From contig CM026557.1 in NCBI GenBank assembly GCA_015143295.1, positions 34,171,965-34,235,964 of the forward strand: 64,000 bases of DNA. The letters are read 5' to 3'. The position numbers and the translations under genes are program-made. This stretch comes from Tetracentron sinense (taxonomy: Eukaryota > Streptophyta > Magnoliopsida > Trochodendrales > Trochodendraceae). Shown here one piece after another: positions 49,771-61,700 of this stretch; the stretch's first letter is position 1, and every line of letters starts with the position of its first letter. The notes below the pieces were generated by a model that did not search any database, was not told the origin of the DNA, and worked only from the letters and a program-made list of their open reading frames with translations.

Positions 49771-52700
49771 GGGAAATGATACAAGTCACGTAGTGCGTGA
49801 ACTCTAAATGAGTTCACGCAAGCTAAAATCAAGGACATCTTTGGGAATTGATATAAGGAGCAAGGGTATACTAGGAAATATTGTCTATAATTGATTTTAT
49901 GAAAATGGCATTCATGTTTTAATTAATTACATAACTGCCATTTATACCTTTGATGTTTTTGCTTGCGTGAGTATTGAGGAGTTCACGCATTGCGTGAACT
50001 CTAGCACAACCCATATATATATATATGTCTCTCTCTTTCTCTCTCTATATGTATATATACTATAATTTTTCATCAACTTCTTGAATCTTTTTGCCATTAT
50101 ATTATATTTATTTGTTAATATTAGAGAGCATGAAGCTTTCTTGTGAGGCTTACGCTTCACGCCTCGAGGCTTACGCCTCACGCATCTTGAGGTCCTAACG
50201 CCTCGCCTCACGCCTTAACGTTTTAAAACATTGGTACATATGTTAATTTGTACATGTACATTGGATAGCACTATAGTCTATAGATATACACTGAAGGCAT
50301 TACTGAGGCGTTTTTAGATTTGGATCCCTATGGTCCAACCTTGAGTTCATTTGTTTCGAGATTTCTCAGGTCTTCTATGTTGGACACTGCTCCTGCCTTA
50401 AACTTTCATAGCCCCAAATACGCTATAAATCCTGGAATGACTTGAATTTCTATTATTTTTGCTGCTCCTACTTCCACTCTGACCTAACATTCTGCTGCTT
50501 CCAGCAAGTAGGAACTAACTTACCCATTGTCAGGTTATCTATTCCTGTTCTGATAAGCTCCATCTTCCAACATTCAAGAAATATTGTGAAGAAGTGTGTT
50601 TAATGCATTTCATATTTGTGAATTAATCTATGATTTGGGCTGCCACCACACACTGTTTTATTATTAAACGATAGTAGCAAAGTAAGGCGTAGTTTCTTTC
50701 TTCCTTTTCTTTAATTTTTATTTATTTATTTTGCATTGCCACTGGTATCACATCAGGCTCTTTATCAACCACCATTTGGTCATGTATTGGTTCACAAATC
50801 TGGGATCTTTGGATCATGCTGGTTAACAAAGTAAATGTTTCTGAAGTCTTTTTTTTTTTTTTTGTAAACATACTCAGCTTTCTCATTTGTTTGAATGTAG
50901 GTAGGGTCTTCAAGAAGGTAGAATTAAGTGAATCTATCCGATATGCTTCTGGTGATCCAATTGAGTCATGGCTTCATGGTTTACTTTGCTTGGATGTTAC
51001 AAGCTCCATCCCCAGCATCAGTAGGTTAGTCTTGAAGTGTTGAGGCCCTGTAGAAGATATCGCCATCTCAACAACTTAATTGATGCCCTCTTTTGTGCTC
51101 CTAGGTTACCTCCTCCAAGTGATTGTGATCTTTACTATGTTAATCGGGATACACTCTTCTCTTATCACAAAGACAGTGAGTTATTTTTGCAGGTAACTGT
51201 GTAGTCCTTTGTTGTTGATTTTTAATTTTCTAAAACTTTCTTTTATTAAGACATACTTGGTGCTTGTGTATGTTAATCCTTACAGCGAATGATGGCCCTT
51301 TATGTTGCTTCTCACTACAAAAATTCTCCAAATGATTTACAATTAATGGCTGATGCTCCAGCACACCACTTGTTTGTGTTACTTGGTATGTTTGCTCTAC
51401 AGTGAACTGGTTCCATTTATCTTATTTCCCACAAATTGGACATCTACTTACTACCACGTGTGCAGGTCCTGTTGATGAGTCGAAAAATCACCTTCCTGAT
51501 ATTTTGTGTGTCATCCAGGTTTGTTCTATCTTTTCTATGTCTTTGCAAACACACACACTCCAAAATCTATCTACCTACATTATTCTATTAGATAATTAGG
51601 TGTATATTAACTTTTTATGACTTGAAGCTCTTCTCTTTTATGCCTTTTTGATTATCATATAGTCATTGTCAACAATGCCTCATCCCAAAATATTTGGGTT
51701 GGCCACGCAAAAACTGTTCCACCATTCCGCTTTATTTAAGGCCATAACGTCAGTTGAATCTTGTGTTATCAAATATTTCTTCACAATCTCCATTCACACC
51801 ATTTTTGGCTCTCATCACCCTTTTGGATTCACTCCTCACTGACACTGTGAGTGGTCTTCTTTGAACGTGTCGAAATTATCTTAGTCGACTCTCCTTTATT
51901 TTATTGCCTTTTGGAGACACTTCTGGATTATCTTGAATGCGCTCATTTTTTATCCTATATTTTCTTGTCTTTTTCACTCATCCATCTTAATATCCTCTTC
52001 TCGATTACACTAATTCCATTAATATGTTGCTTCTTAGCCCAACATTGTGCTACATAACACATAGTTGATCTTATCAATGCAATATAAAATGTTAGTTTGA
52101 TCATAATGCGTCGCTCACATAGCACTTTGGTAAAAAGCTCCACTTTAGCCACTTAACTTTAATTCTAGGGACGAAGACATTTTCAGTCTCTCTATCCTTA
52201 TGAATACTTAAGCCAAGATATCGGAATTGGTCGCTTTGAGATATCTAATGGTTATTTATCTTAACTACTGCTCCCCATGCTATTCTTGTTCTTTTTAAAG
52301 TTGCATTCCATGTATTCTGTCTTGGTTTGACTTATTTTAAATCCTTAGATTCCAAAGTATCCCTCTACAATAATAGTTTTGTATTTACCTCATCTTTAGT
52401 TTCATCAATTAATACCATGCTATCTGAAAATAACATACAACAAGGGACCTCTTAAATATGAGCCGTCAATTCATCCATAACCAGTGCACAAAGATATGAA
52501 CTCATAGTTGACCCCTGATGTAACCCTATTGTCACATGAAACTTGATTATCTCTCTGCTAGTTGTTCACGAGATAGTTATCGCTTCATCATACGTATCCT
52601 GAGTGGTATTAATATATTTTATCGATACTCCTTTCACCCCCCAACTATATTAATTCTCTAAGGACTATCATATGTTTTCTCAAAGTAAAAAAATACCATA

Positions 52701-55700
52701 TAAAGATCTTTCTTCTTCGCCTTAAACTTCTCCATCAATTGTCTAAGTAAGAAGACAACCTCAGTTGTAGACCTCCCCAATATGAATTCAAATTAGTTTT
52801 TTGAACTCTCTCTCATAACTTCATAGTATGACTCATAATTTTGATCTTGTGATAATTGATATAATTTTGGATATATCCTTTATTCTTGTAGATAGGTACC
52901 CCAATTGATAGTATTTCCCCTTGCTTCTGGCATTTTCTTAGTGGTCAAGATATTATTAAATAACCTCATAAGTTAGGATAAGTGTTTTAAAAAGTGTGAG
53001 AGGCTTACGTCTCGATGCGAGGCTCAAGGAAAACGCCTTGACCCCTAACCTTGAGGCTTAAATCGCTTGAGGCTAACGCCTCAAACAGTGAGGCTCACTT
53101 AATGTCTTAGGCATGTGTCTAATACATTAATCAAAAATAGGATTTTAGCCACATAACTGAGATTTAAACATTAAATTTTTTTTAAGGAGTGCCTAGGGCT
53201 GTCAATGGAGCGGATTCGAAGCGGATAGTGCTATGTCCGTATCCGATTCGTTTAATGTTAACTCTTATCTGAATTTGCTCCGATAACTGGTGGATACCGA
53301 ACTGAAGAATTCGAATTCGATTAAATATTTAAATTCGGATATTATCCGAATCCGACCGATTGATATCCAACTGAAATTTGTTGAGAAATGGGGTGATGAT
53401 GAGGTCAAGGGTTTGAGATGGGCTGGTGGTGGATGAGTTTGAAGGAGGTTTCGACGTACTATCTATGTTGATGCTTGTTGCGTTGATATGAGCACAGCGG
53501 ATGCTGGCCGAACTCTTGCTGCGTTAATCTGAGCATGGTGGATGCCGGCCGAACTCTAGCTACGTTGATCTGAGCATGGTGACGTTGGCCGAATGCTTTC
53601 TGCTCTTGAAGACAAAAGGGTTGTGGTTCACCCCCCAACGAAATAGTGACACTGGTCGAATGCGTTGTGGCTCTTCCAAGTTATTTTATCAGAGGAGAGG
53701 AGAGGAGAGGAGAGGAGAGGAGAGGAAAAGGGATGAGAGGAGATGGCGGCCAAACATTTGCAGATGAAAGGGCTTCGGGTTTTGTTTGTTGAGGAATATA
53801 TATAATCTAAATTTACCTTCTTAACCTCATGTGCTTATAAAAATTACGAAATTACCATTGTAACTTTTAAGATTAACAAGGTTATTGTTGACATATACAA
53901 ATTGTATACATTGTAACAAACGGTCGGATATTTATCGGATCGGATAGGGTACTATCCGTATCCGCTCCGTTTATGAACAGATAGACAATAGGATATCCTA
54001 ATTTGATCCGCCGGATAACTATTTAGATAATTGTCCGCTTAAACGGATATGGATTCAGATAATTAGCGGATAGTTGACATCCCTATATGTGCCTTACACA
54101 TTAATCAAAAATAGGGTTCTAGCTTCCAGCCACATAACTTTTTTTATTGATAAACAAATATTAATTATTTTCTTTTTTCATTTTGTTATTAGTCTAAATT
54201 ATCACTTAATTTATTATGTCTAACCTATTTAGGCTTTTTAAAACCTTGTTGAGTATATTTCACCATAGTTGCAGGGAAGCTATGTACAGAGTGGGAAGCT
54301 CGCTTCCCCGGAAGCTCGTTTCTCAGACTCGCTTCCTCAGACAGAATCGCTTCCTAGGAAACTCGCTTCCTCAGACGGACTCGCTTCTTAAGAAGCTCGT
54401 TTCCATCACATCTCATTTAAGATCAAAGGTAGTTGTATGTGTGAAGTAATGGGATAGACTATAGTCTATAGCCTAGGGGTGTAGAAGCTAAGCAAGTGTC
54501 GTCAGTTTGGAACCTAAGGCATCTACTTTTTTCACAAAAATCTCATATAAGATAAAATCAAATATATAACTACTCATAATAACATAATGGGAATGAGGAG
54601 AATATATCTCATTTCTTGCTTCCCGTTTCCTAAGGTTTTTTTGAGTCTCACTTCCCGCTTCTCGCTTTCGCTTTGCTTCTCGTTTTCGCTTTTCGCTCTG
54701 GTAACTATGTATTTCACTCTAATTTTAATGGTTGACATTGCAAAGATTTTGAGCCATTGTCTAACATATGCAGTTGTTGACTACTTTGTAATTGTTTGTT
54801 GGCAACCAACCACATGATTGAACATTATCCATCGTTCAATATGTATATGAATAAAAAAGTGAATCTAAATTTTAGATTTTCTTGCCTCTTAATTTTTTTT
54901 TGTAGTTGAATAATTTATATAATATTACATATGCGTGTGCGTACATATGTACATTTGTGTATTACCTTTAATTAATTTTTTTGAATCTTTTTACAAGATT
55001 CTTATTTATTTATTTGTTAAAATGAGGTAGCATACGCCATACAGTTTTCTTGTAAGGCTTAAGCCTCACACCTCGTGGCTTATGCCTCACACATCTTGCG
55101 GTCCCAATGCCACACCCCACGCCTTCGCAATCAAGATATGTCAATTTCTCCTATACATTTCGACACTTCAATTTGAATATTATTTGGTCGCAGAACCTTT
55201 CCTATCTTCATCCTAGTAAGAGCTTTCACTTTTGTTACCCTTATTCTACGAAAATAAGGTTGGTAGAGCTTCTTTGATGAAAGCCGGAAGAGAGAGAGTT
55301 CTCTCTTAAGAATCCCCAAAATAGTTGCAAAAATCCTCCAGAATTCCTTTAGGTGTGTAAAATTGATTTTAGGTATTACTAGATCAAAAATTGGAAAAAA
55401 TCTGATTTTATAAATTGGTAGTATCGTTAAGTACATTACTGACACACTGCAGTATAGCAAAAATGTGAGTGTTGGTATTCTGAGATCTCAGTTTCAGTTT
55501 AAACATGAGTTGGCGGTGATTATCCTACCACCGATTTTGAATTCTATTTTTGAATCCGATTTGGCAGGTTTCCTCTTTGGCTTTAGCAACTTCTTTTGAT
55601 GGATTTTGCACATTTACAAAAACCAAGCGGCTGTACTTGAATTACAGCCACTTTGAATTTTTGACTAGAAACCCTATTATTCAAAAAACGAACCCTAGGA

Positions 55701-58700
55701 TGACACATCACCCCATGGTTGGTCAAAAACCAGTTTTGCCTTTTGAAAGCTATTTTAACTCTGAAAAGGCTTAATTTCACCCAAATAAGTACTTTTAATA
55801 AATATGAGATAGAAGAAACCTCTTTGAAAATAACAGCGGTATTTTTGGTAATTTTTCAACTCAGTGACATTTTGGTAATTTTTGAAAAATGAGTATTTTG
55901 ATAACTTTTGAGGGATTCTTGGGAACTCTTTGATAGGTCATAGGAAGTCGTGTAGGCCCTATAGGGATGCAAAATTGGGTACTTACTATTGGATTTGAAA
56001 GCAATCTTTACTATGAATTGCTTCCTTAATCATTTCTTCCAACCTAGTGTATCATAGAGGATGCTTTGAGTTGTACTGTGATTTTGTCACAATGAAACTG
56101 ACTGAAAGATAAATCTGCACTCTTTGTTAGCTTCCTCATAGACATTTCTACTGAGGCAATTTGGCATAGGCATGTTATGATGGGACCTCAAGGTGGAAGC
56201 GTTCTCAGGTGGATTTTTTTTCCAGATTTTATGTTGGAGCAGATAGGCCCTTGAGGGAATTTTAGCAACAGCTAGAAAGGACTCCTCAATTGCATGCCAC
56301 TACCGGTTGCAGCTGCAAGATCAACTTTGGCTGTTTTAACAGGATAACTTGCGACCACGTGAAGTAGCATGACAGCATGACACGGCCTTGTTTCCCAGGG
56401 GAATCCAATAGCACTATGACACTTGTGTGCGGTGCCAGTAGCATGTACAGATGGCTACTCTGGTGGGTTCTGCACTCAATGTGGCTGCGGACCTATTGTA
56501 GCTTGAGGTTGACATCCAATGCTTAAAGATTTGTTAAAAAGGACTCATGGTGCATTGTGTTCCATGCTCTTTGAGACTGGAGTATGAAAATATACTTTTT
56601 CTAGGGCTCTTAAAGTCTGATGAACCAACACCATAAAGATATTTTCTCACAAATTTTCTCGTATCAATTAACCAACATTAAGAAAATTACTTTTCCAAAC
56701 GTGAGGAAATAAAGTGAACAACTAACATGTTTCACATTGATATTTAATTCACAAGCAATTCAAATGTATACAATACATGTCAAAATGAAAGAGGTGACGT
56801 ATGGATAGGGCATTTTTCAATTCTATTAAGAATCCCCCCTGCCCTGCCCCGCTTTTCTTCTCTTCTACACATACACTGTGAAACCCCGAACCAGCGCCTA
56901 GGGAATCAAGTTCCGAGACGCGTGTCCGTTCGTCAAATCATGCAAGCGGAAGACTTTACCCGCAAAAATGCGGGAAATTTAAACATTTATCAAATGCTTC
57001 CAAAAAGCAAATAACACCTGTCATCACAATAATCATCATACAAACCATATACCTGTATTATTTACATCAAGTTTGTTTTACAAAAGTAGGCGTCTCTATC
57101 ACGCCAGGTACAACTTGTACAAGCTTCCAAAATATCCAGATAGACTTTTCACTTACTGGTCAGCAGCTCTAAGATCTGCTGACACAAAAAGTCAGTGAGC
57201 TATGAAGCCCAATAAAACCACAATCCTTCTAAACTATTTTCCACATAATAACACACATCAATAATGATATAATAAGCAGTTCAATTTGCATGTTACAGTA
57301 AAATAGAACAGTATATAATAAATTGTGACCCTAGGGTCACTTAGGGTTACGTCACCCTAACAGAGGTTCCCGACCTCACATTACTTTCCAATTATGAGGT
57401 TCAGTTATGAATGTATTATATTACCAAATTATCGTTTCGATCATCAATCATGTTTTATTTCGAGTCCTAAGACTCTATTAATTGGCCACAGCCCACAAAT
57501 GTTTAGCTTAAAGTCTCTAAATCATAACCATAATACATTGAGTCATTTAGACTCACACACGCTGTTCCGGCTTTCACCCGAACATGACAAAGCCTTGGGT
57601 ATACCAACCCAACTCACCTGGAATCCGACGATTCCATACCGACTATGAGTCCACCAACTCAAACAAATACACCAACTCTGACCACTTCGTATCCGAAGCT
57701 TACACACACAACATGGGCATTCACCCAATAAGAACATTTTTCCATTCAATTGACTGGCCACATCTACCGTGTATTCGCAGCCATCGCCCTGGGTATAAGT
57801 TATGAAGGAACCCCGACCAACCTGCCTACCGTCATCTTCTGGCTAGTCTACGGAGGAACCCCGACATCTATACCAATGCCGACATCTCCTGACGTTCCAC
57901 CAAGAAGGGACCCCGATAGACACGGTGCCGACATCTTCTAACCCACCCAGAGAGGAACCCCGGACTATACACTATCTGATGTTTAGCCACTTTAAACTCC
58001 CTAGGACTCCGACATCTCTTGACTACCAGTCACGGAGGAACCACGGGCCATGCAGGACACCGCCACTCCTGACCTAGTCCAAGAGGCACCACAGACGACC
58101 TAGACAAACAGACCGACATCTCCCGACTATCAGTCACGGAGGAACCCCGGGCCTTACTGGACACCGTCTCTCCTGACCTAGTCAAAGAGGAACCACGAAC
58201 TATACTGAACCCTGGTTAGATTTTCTAACCACAGGTTAACCCCAGTTAACCCAAGCCTCGCTTGATTAACTGAAATACTTGGGCCTCGCGCCCGTGAACC
58301 AACTCCGGTAACACACCGTCCCGTTAGGGAACGTTTTCAAGCTAATAGATGTCTCCATAGCCTTACAAGACATGCAAAACAACTTTTCGTCACCCTAGAG
58401 TGGCGATACAATTTACCCGGGACCCGATCTGGGCTCCCTGAGGGACCACATAAAATCACAACATCACATAGGGGTCTCCGCCCATTTTTCATTCATGTTA
58501 AAAGACATGCATATACATCACATGAAATAATATAGCAAAATAAGCGGAAAAAGTGAAGAAAAGAGAGGGGTTTTACTGTTTCACGCGTTTCGAGGCCTTG
58601 TAGGCAAAAACGGATGTCACCAACGCGTTCCCAACGACGATCAACCCCAGGGTAGAGCGCATGCAACTTTCTCTCTCCACCTTTTTCTCTCTCTACACGC

Positions 58701-61700
58701 AAAACGAGACGCCGGAGAGAAAATCGGCCGCCGCCAACGTGTCGGGGACGTCGAAAAACCTCAAGGACCCACTTCTCTCCTCTTTCTCTCTCTTCCTTTC
58801 TCTCTCCTCACTCTCTCTCTAAAATCTGCTGTGGCAGAATCTCCCCCTCTGTTTACAGAACGTAAATAATGGGAAAGGCTGGCCTCCTTTATATATAGAT
58901 AAGGTCATGTGCTATGCACATGACCATATTTAATGGTCCCGTTGACTAAGTCAACGGTTGACCCATTTGACTATTTTTTTTTTCTCTTATCTATACGACC
59001 TCCGTGTATCAACTTTCTCTTATGTATATAAAAAAAGGGAATAATAGTCAAATGGTCAACCCGTTGACTTGGTCAACGGGGACCATTAATGGTGGTCATG
59101 TGCATGGCACATGACCCTTGCATTATAAATAGAGGGCAGTCCCTTTTAATCTCACGATTTTGCAACAGTGGGAGATTTCTGCCACAACAGATTTTAGAGA
59201 GAGAAAGTGAGGAGAGAGAAAGGAAGAGAGAGAAAGAAGAGAGAAGTGGGTTGACCATTTGCAGAAATCTCCCACTGTTGCAAAACCGTGAGATTAAAAG
59301 GGGCTGCCCCCTATTTATAATGCAAGGGTCATGTGCCATGCACATGACCACCATTAATGGTCCCCGTTGACCAAGTCAACGGGTTGACCATTTGACTATT
59401 ATTCCGTTTTTTTATATACATAAGAGAAAGTTGATACACGGAGGCCGTATAGATAAGAGAAAAAAAAATAGTCAAATGGGTCAACCGTTGACTTGGTCAA
59501 CGGGACCATTAAATATGGTCATATGCATAGCACATGACCTTATCTATATATAAAGGAGGCCAGCCTTTCCCATTATTTACGTTCTGTAAACAGCGGGGGA
59601 GATTCTGCCACAGCAGATTTTAGAGAGAGAGTGAGGAGAGAGAAAGGAAGAGAGAGAAGTGGGTCCTTGAGGTTTTTCGACGTCCCCGACGCATTGGCGG
59701 CGTCCGATTTTCTCTCTAGCGTCTCGTTTTGTGTGTAGAGAGAGAGAAAAAGGTGGAGAGAGAAAGTTGCATGCGCTCTACCCAGGGGTTGATCGTCGTT
59801 GGGAACGCGTTGGTGACATCCGTTTTTGCCTACAAGGCCTCGAAACGCGTGAAACAGTAAAACCCCTCTTTTCTTCACTTTTTCCACTTATTTTGCTATA
59901 TTATTTCATGTGATGTACATGCATGTCTTTTAACATGAATGAAAAAGGGGCGGAGACCCCTATGTGATGTTGTGATTTTATGTGGTCCCTCAGGGAGCCC
60001 AGATCGGGTCCCGGGTAAATTGTATCGCCACTCTAGGGTGACGAAAAGTTGTTTTGCATGTCTTGTAAGGTTATGAAGACATCCATTAGCTTGAAAACGT
60101 TCCCTAACGGGACGGTGTGTTACCGGAGTTGGTTCACGGGCGCGAGGCCCAAGTATTTCAGTTAATCAAGCGAGGCTTGGGTTAACTGGGGTTAACCTGT
60201 GGTTAGAAAATCTAACCAGGGTTCAGTATAGTTCGTGGTTCCTCTTTGACTAGGTCAGGAGAGACGGTGTCCAGTAAGGCCCGGGGTTCCTCCGTGACTG
60301 ATAGTCGGGAGATGTCGGTCTGTTTTTCTAGGTCGTCTGTGGTGCCTCTTGGACTAGGTCAGGAGTGGCGGTGTCCTGCATGGCCCGTGGTTCCTCCGTG
60401 ACTGGTAGTCAGGAGATGTCGGAGTCCTAGGGAGTTTAAAGTGGCTAAACATCAGATAGTGTATAGTCCGGGGTTCCTCTCTGGGTGGGTTAGAAGATGT
60501 CAGCACCATGTCTATCGGGGTCCCTTCTTGGTGGAACGTCAGGAGATGTCGGCATTGGTATAGATGTCGGGGTTCCTCCGTAGACTAGCCAGAAGATGAC
60601 GGTAGGCAGGTTGGTCGGGGTTCCTTCATAACTTATACCCAGGGCGATGGCGGCGAATACACGGTAGATGTGGCCAGTCAATTGAATGGAAAAATGTTCT
60701 TATTGGGTGAATGCCCATGTTGTGTGTGTAAGCTTCGGATACGAAGTGGTCAGAGTTGGTGTATTTGTTTGAGTTGGTGGACTCATAGTCGGTATGGAAT
60801 CGTCGGATTCCAGGTGAGTTGGGTTGGTATACCCAAGGTTTTGTCATGTTCGGGTGAAAGCCGGAACAGCGTGTGTGAGTCTAAATGACTCAATGTATTA
60901 TGGTTATGATTTAGAGACTTTAAGCTAAACATTTGTGGGCTGTGGCCAATTAATAGAGTCTTAGGACTCGAAATAAAACATGATTGATGATCGAAACGAT
61001 AATTTGGTAATATAATACATTCATAACTGAACCTCATAATTGGAAAGTAATGTGAGGTCGGGAACCTCTGTTAGGGTGACGTAACCCTAAGTGACCCTAG
61101 GGTCACAATTTATTATATACTGTTCTATTTTACTGTAACATGCAAATTGAACTGCTTATTATATCATTATTGATGTGTGTTATTATGTGGAAAATAGTTT
61201 AGAAGGATTGTGGTTTTATTGGGCTTCATAGCTCACTGACTTTTTGTGTCAGCAGATCTTGGAGCTGTTGACCAGTAAGTGAAAAGTCTATCTGGATATT
61301 TTGGAAGCTTGTACAAGTTGTACCTGGCGTGATAGAGACGCCTACTTTTGTAAAACAAACTTTATGTAAATAATACAGGTATATGGTTTGTATGATGATT
61401 ATTGTGATGACAGGTGTTATTTGCTTTTTGGAAGCATTTGATAAATATTTAAATTTCTCGCATTTTCGCGGGTAAAGTCTTCCGCTTGCATGATTTGACG
61501 AACGGACACGCGTCTCGGAACTTGATTCCCTAGGCGCGGGTTCGGGGCGTCACATACCCTCCTGAGGTTTTCTAACAATTCTAGACCCTGTCAATATGAG
61601 CGGGGAGGAAATGCAAGATGGTACTGTGTAACTGTTCCAGATTGCAGTTAGTTGTTGGGTTGGCTTGGGGAGGTTGAGCATTAATGCGGTGATCGAAATC

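Larger units (their letters stand above)
52981..55130. mobile_element. hAT-like family N, copy N2, nested in the LINE and containing two further elements
   Basis: The left end AAGTGTTTTAAAAAGTG and GAGGCTTACGTCTCG match N1. The right end has GGCTTAAGCCTCACACCTCG and CATCTTGCGGTCCCAATGCC but has lost the last bases. The LINE reading stops and resumes exactly at its borders. Flanks (AGGATA and AAGATA) are only similar. Confidence 0.68.
51660..55460 (-). pseudogene. L1-type LINE fragment (reverse transcriptase), interrupted by N2
   Basis: Read on the minus strand: VKALTRMKIGKVLRPNNIQI and VSKCIGEIDI (55200-55135), then, beyond the N2 insertion, RLFNNILTTKKMPEARG (about 52960). Next come HQGSTMSSYLCALVMDEL (about 52500), CCMLFSDSMVLIDETKDEV, and KLTFYIALIRSTMCYVAQCW (about 52080). 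These are successive blocks of plant L1 RT. The FADD catalytic box reads FSDS, and stops and frameshifts are frequent, so it is dead. The 3' end near 51680 carries CCCAAATATTTTGGGATGAG. Confidence 0.82.
56877..61554. mobile_element. Giant 4.7-kb palindrome, LTR-like ends, family unassigned
   Basis: Left arm 56877-59184 and right arm 59261-61554 are reverse complements, with roughly 5 % difference in the outer 120 bases and less further in. The loop is about 76 bp and GA-rich. The ends are TGTGAAACCCCGAACC and GGTTCGGGGCGTCACA; the 5-bp flanks are TACAC and TACCC (4 of 5). The right arm read outward resembles the promoter-to-end part of a Ty3/gypsy LTR (TATATATAAAGG, GA-rich leader, GGTTCGGGGCGT..CA end), and the left arm is its mirror. 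It looks like two LTRs fused head to head. No coding region between them; the mirrored open stretches in the arms resemble nothing known. Confidence 0.85.

Noticed and set aside
57394-57941. Open reading frames of 63-84 codons in the palindrome arms, mirrored at 60490-61037
   Set aside because: They are identical because the arms are identical. The sequences look like no known protein and overlap the minisatellite, so I treat them as by-products of the repeat.
59073-59370. Two 93-codon ORFs, one per strand, over the palindrome centre
   Set aside because: They are the two readings of the same inverted repeat with an S/E/R-rich GA-tract middle. No coding signal.
56877-61554. Assembly mirror artefact
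   Set aside because: The arms differ by scattered substitutions and short indels and have a real non-repeated loop, so a simple duplicated-contig error is unlikely, though long reads should confirm.
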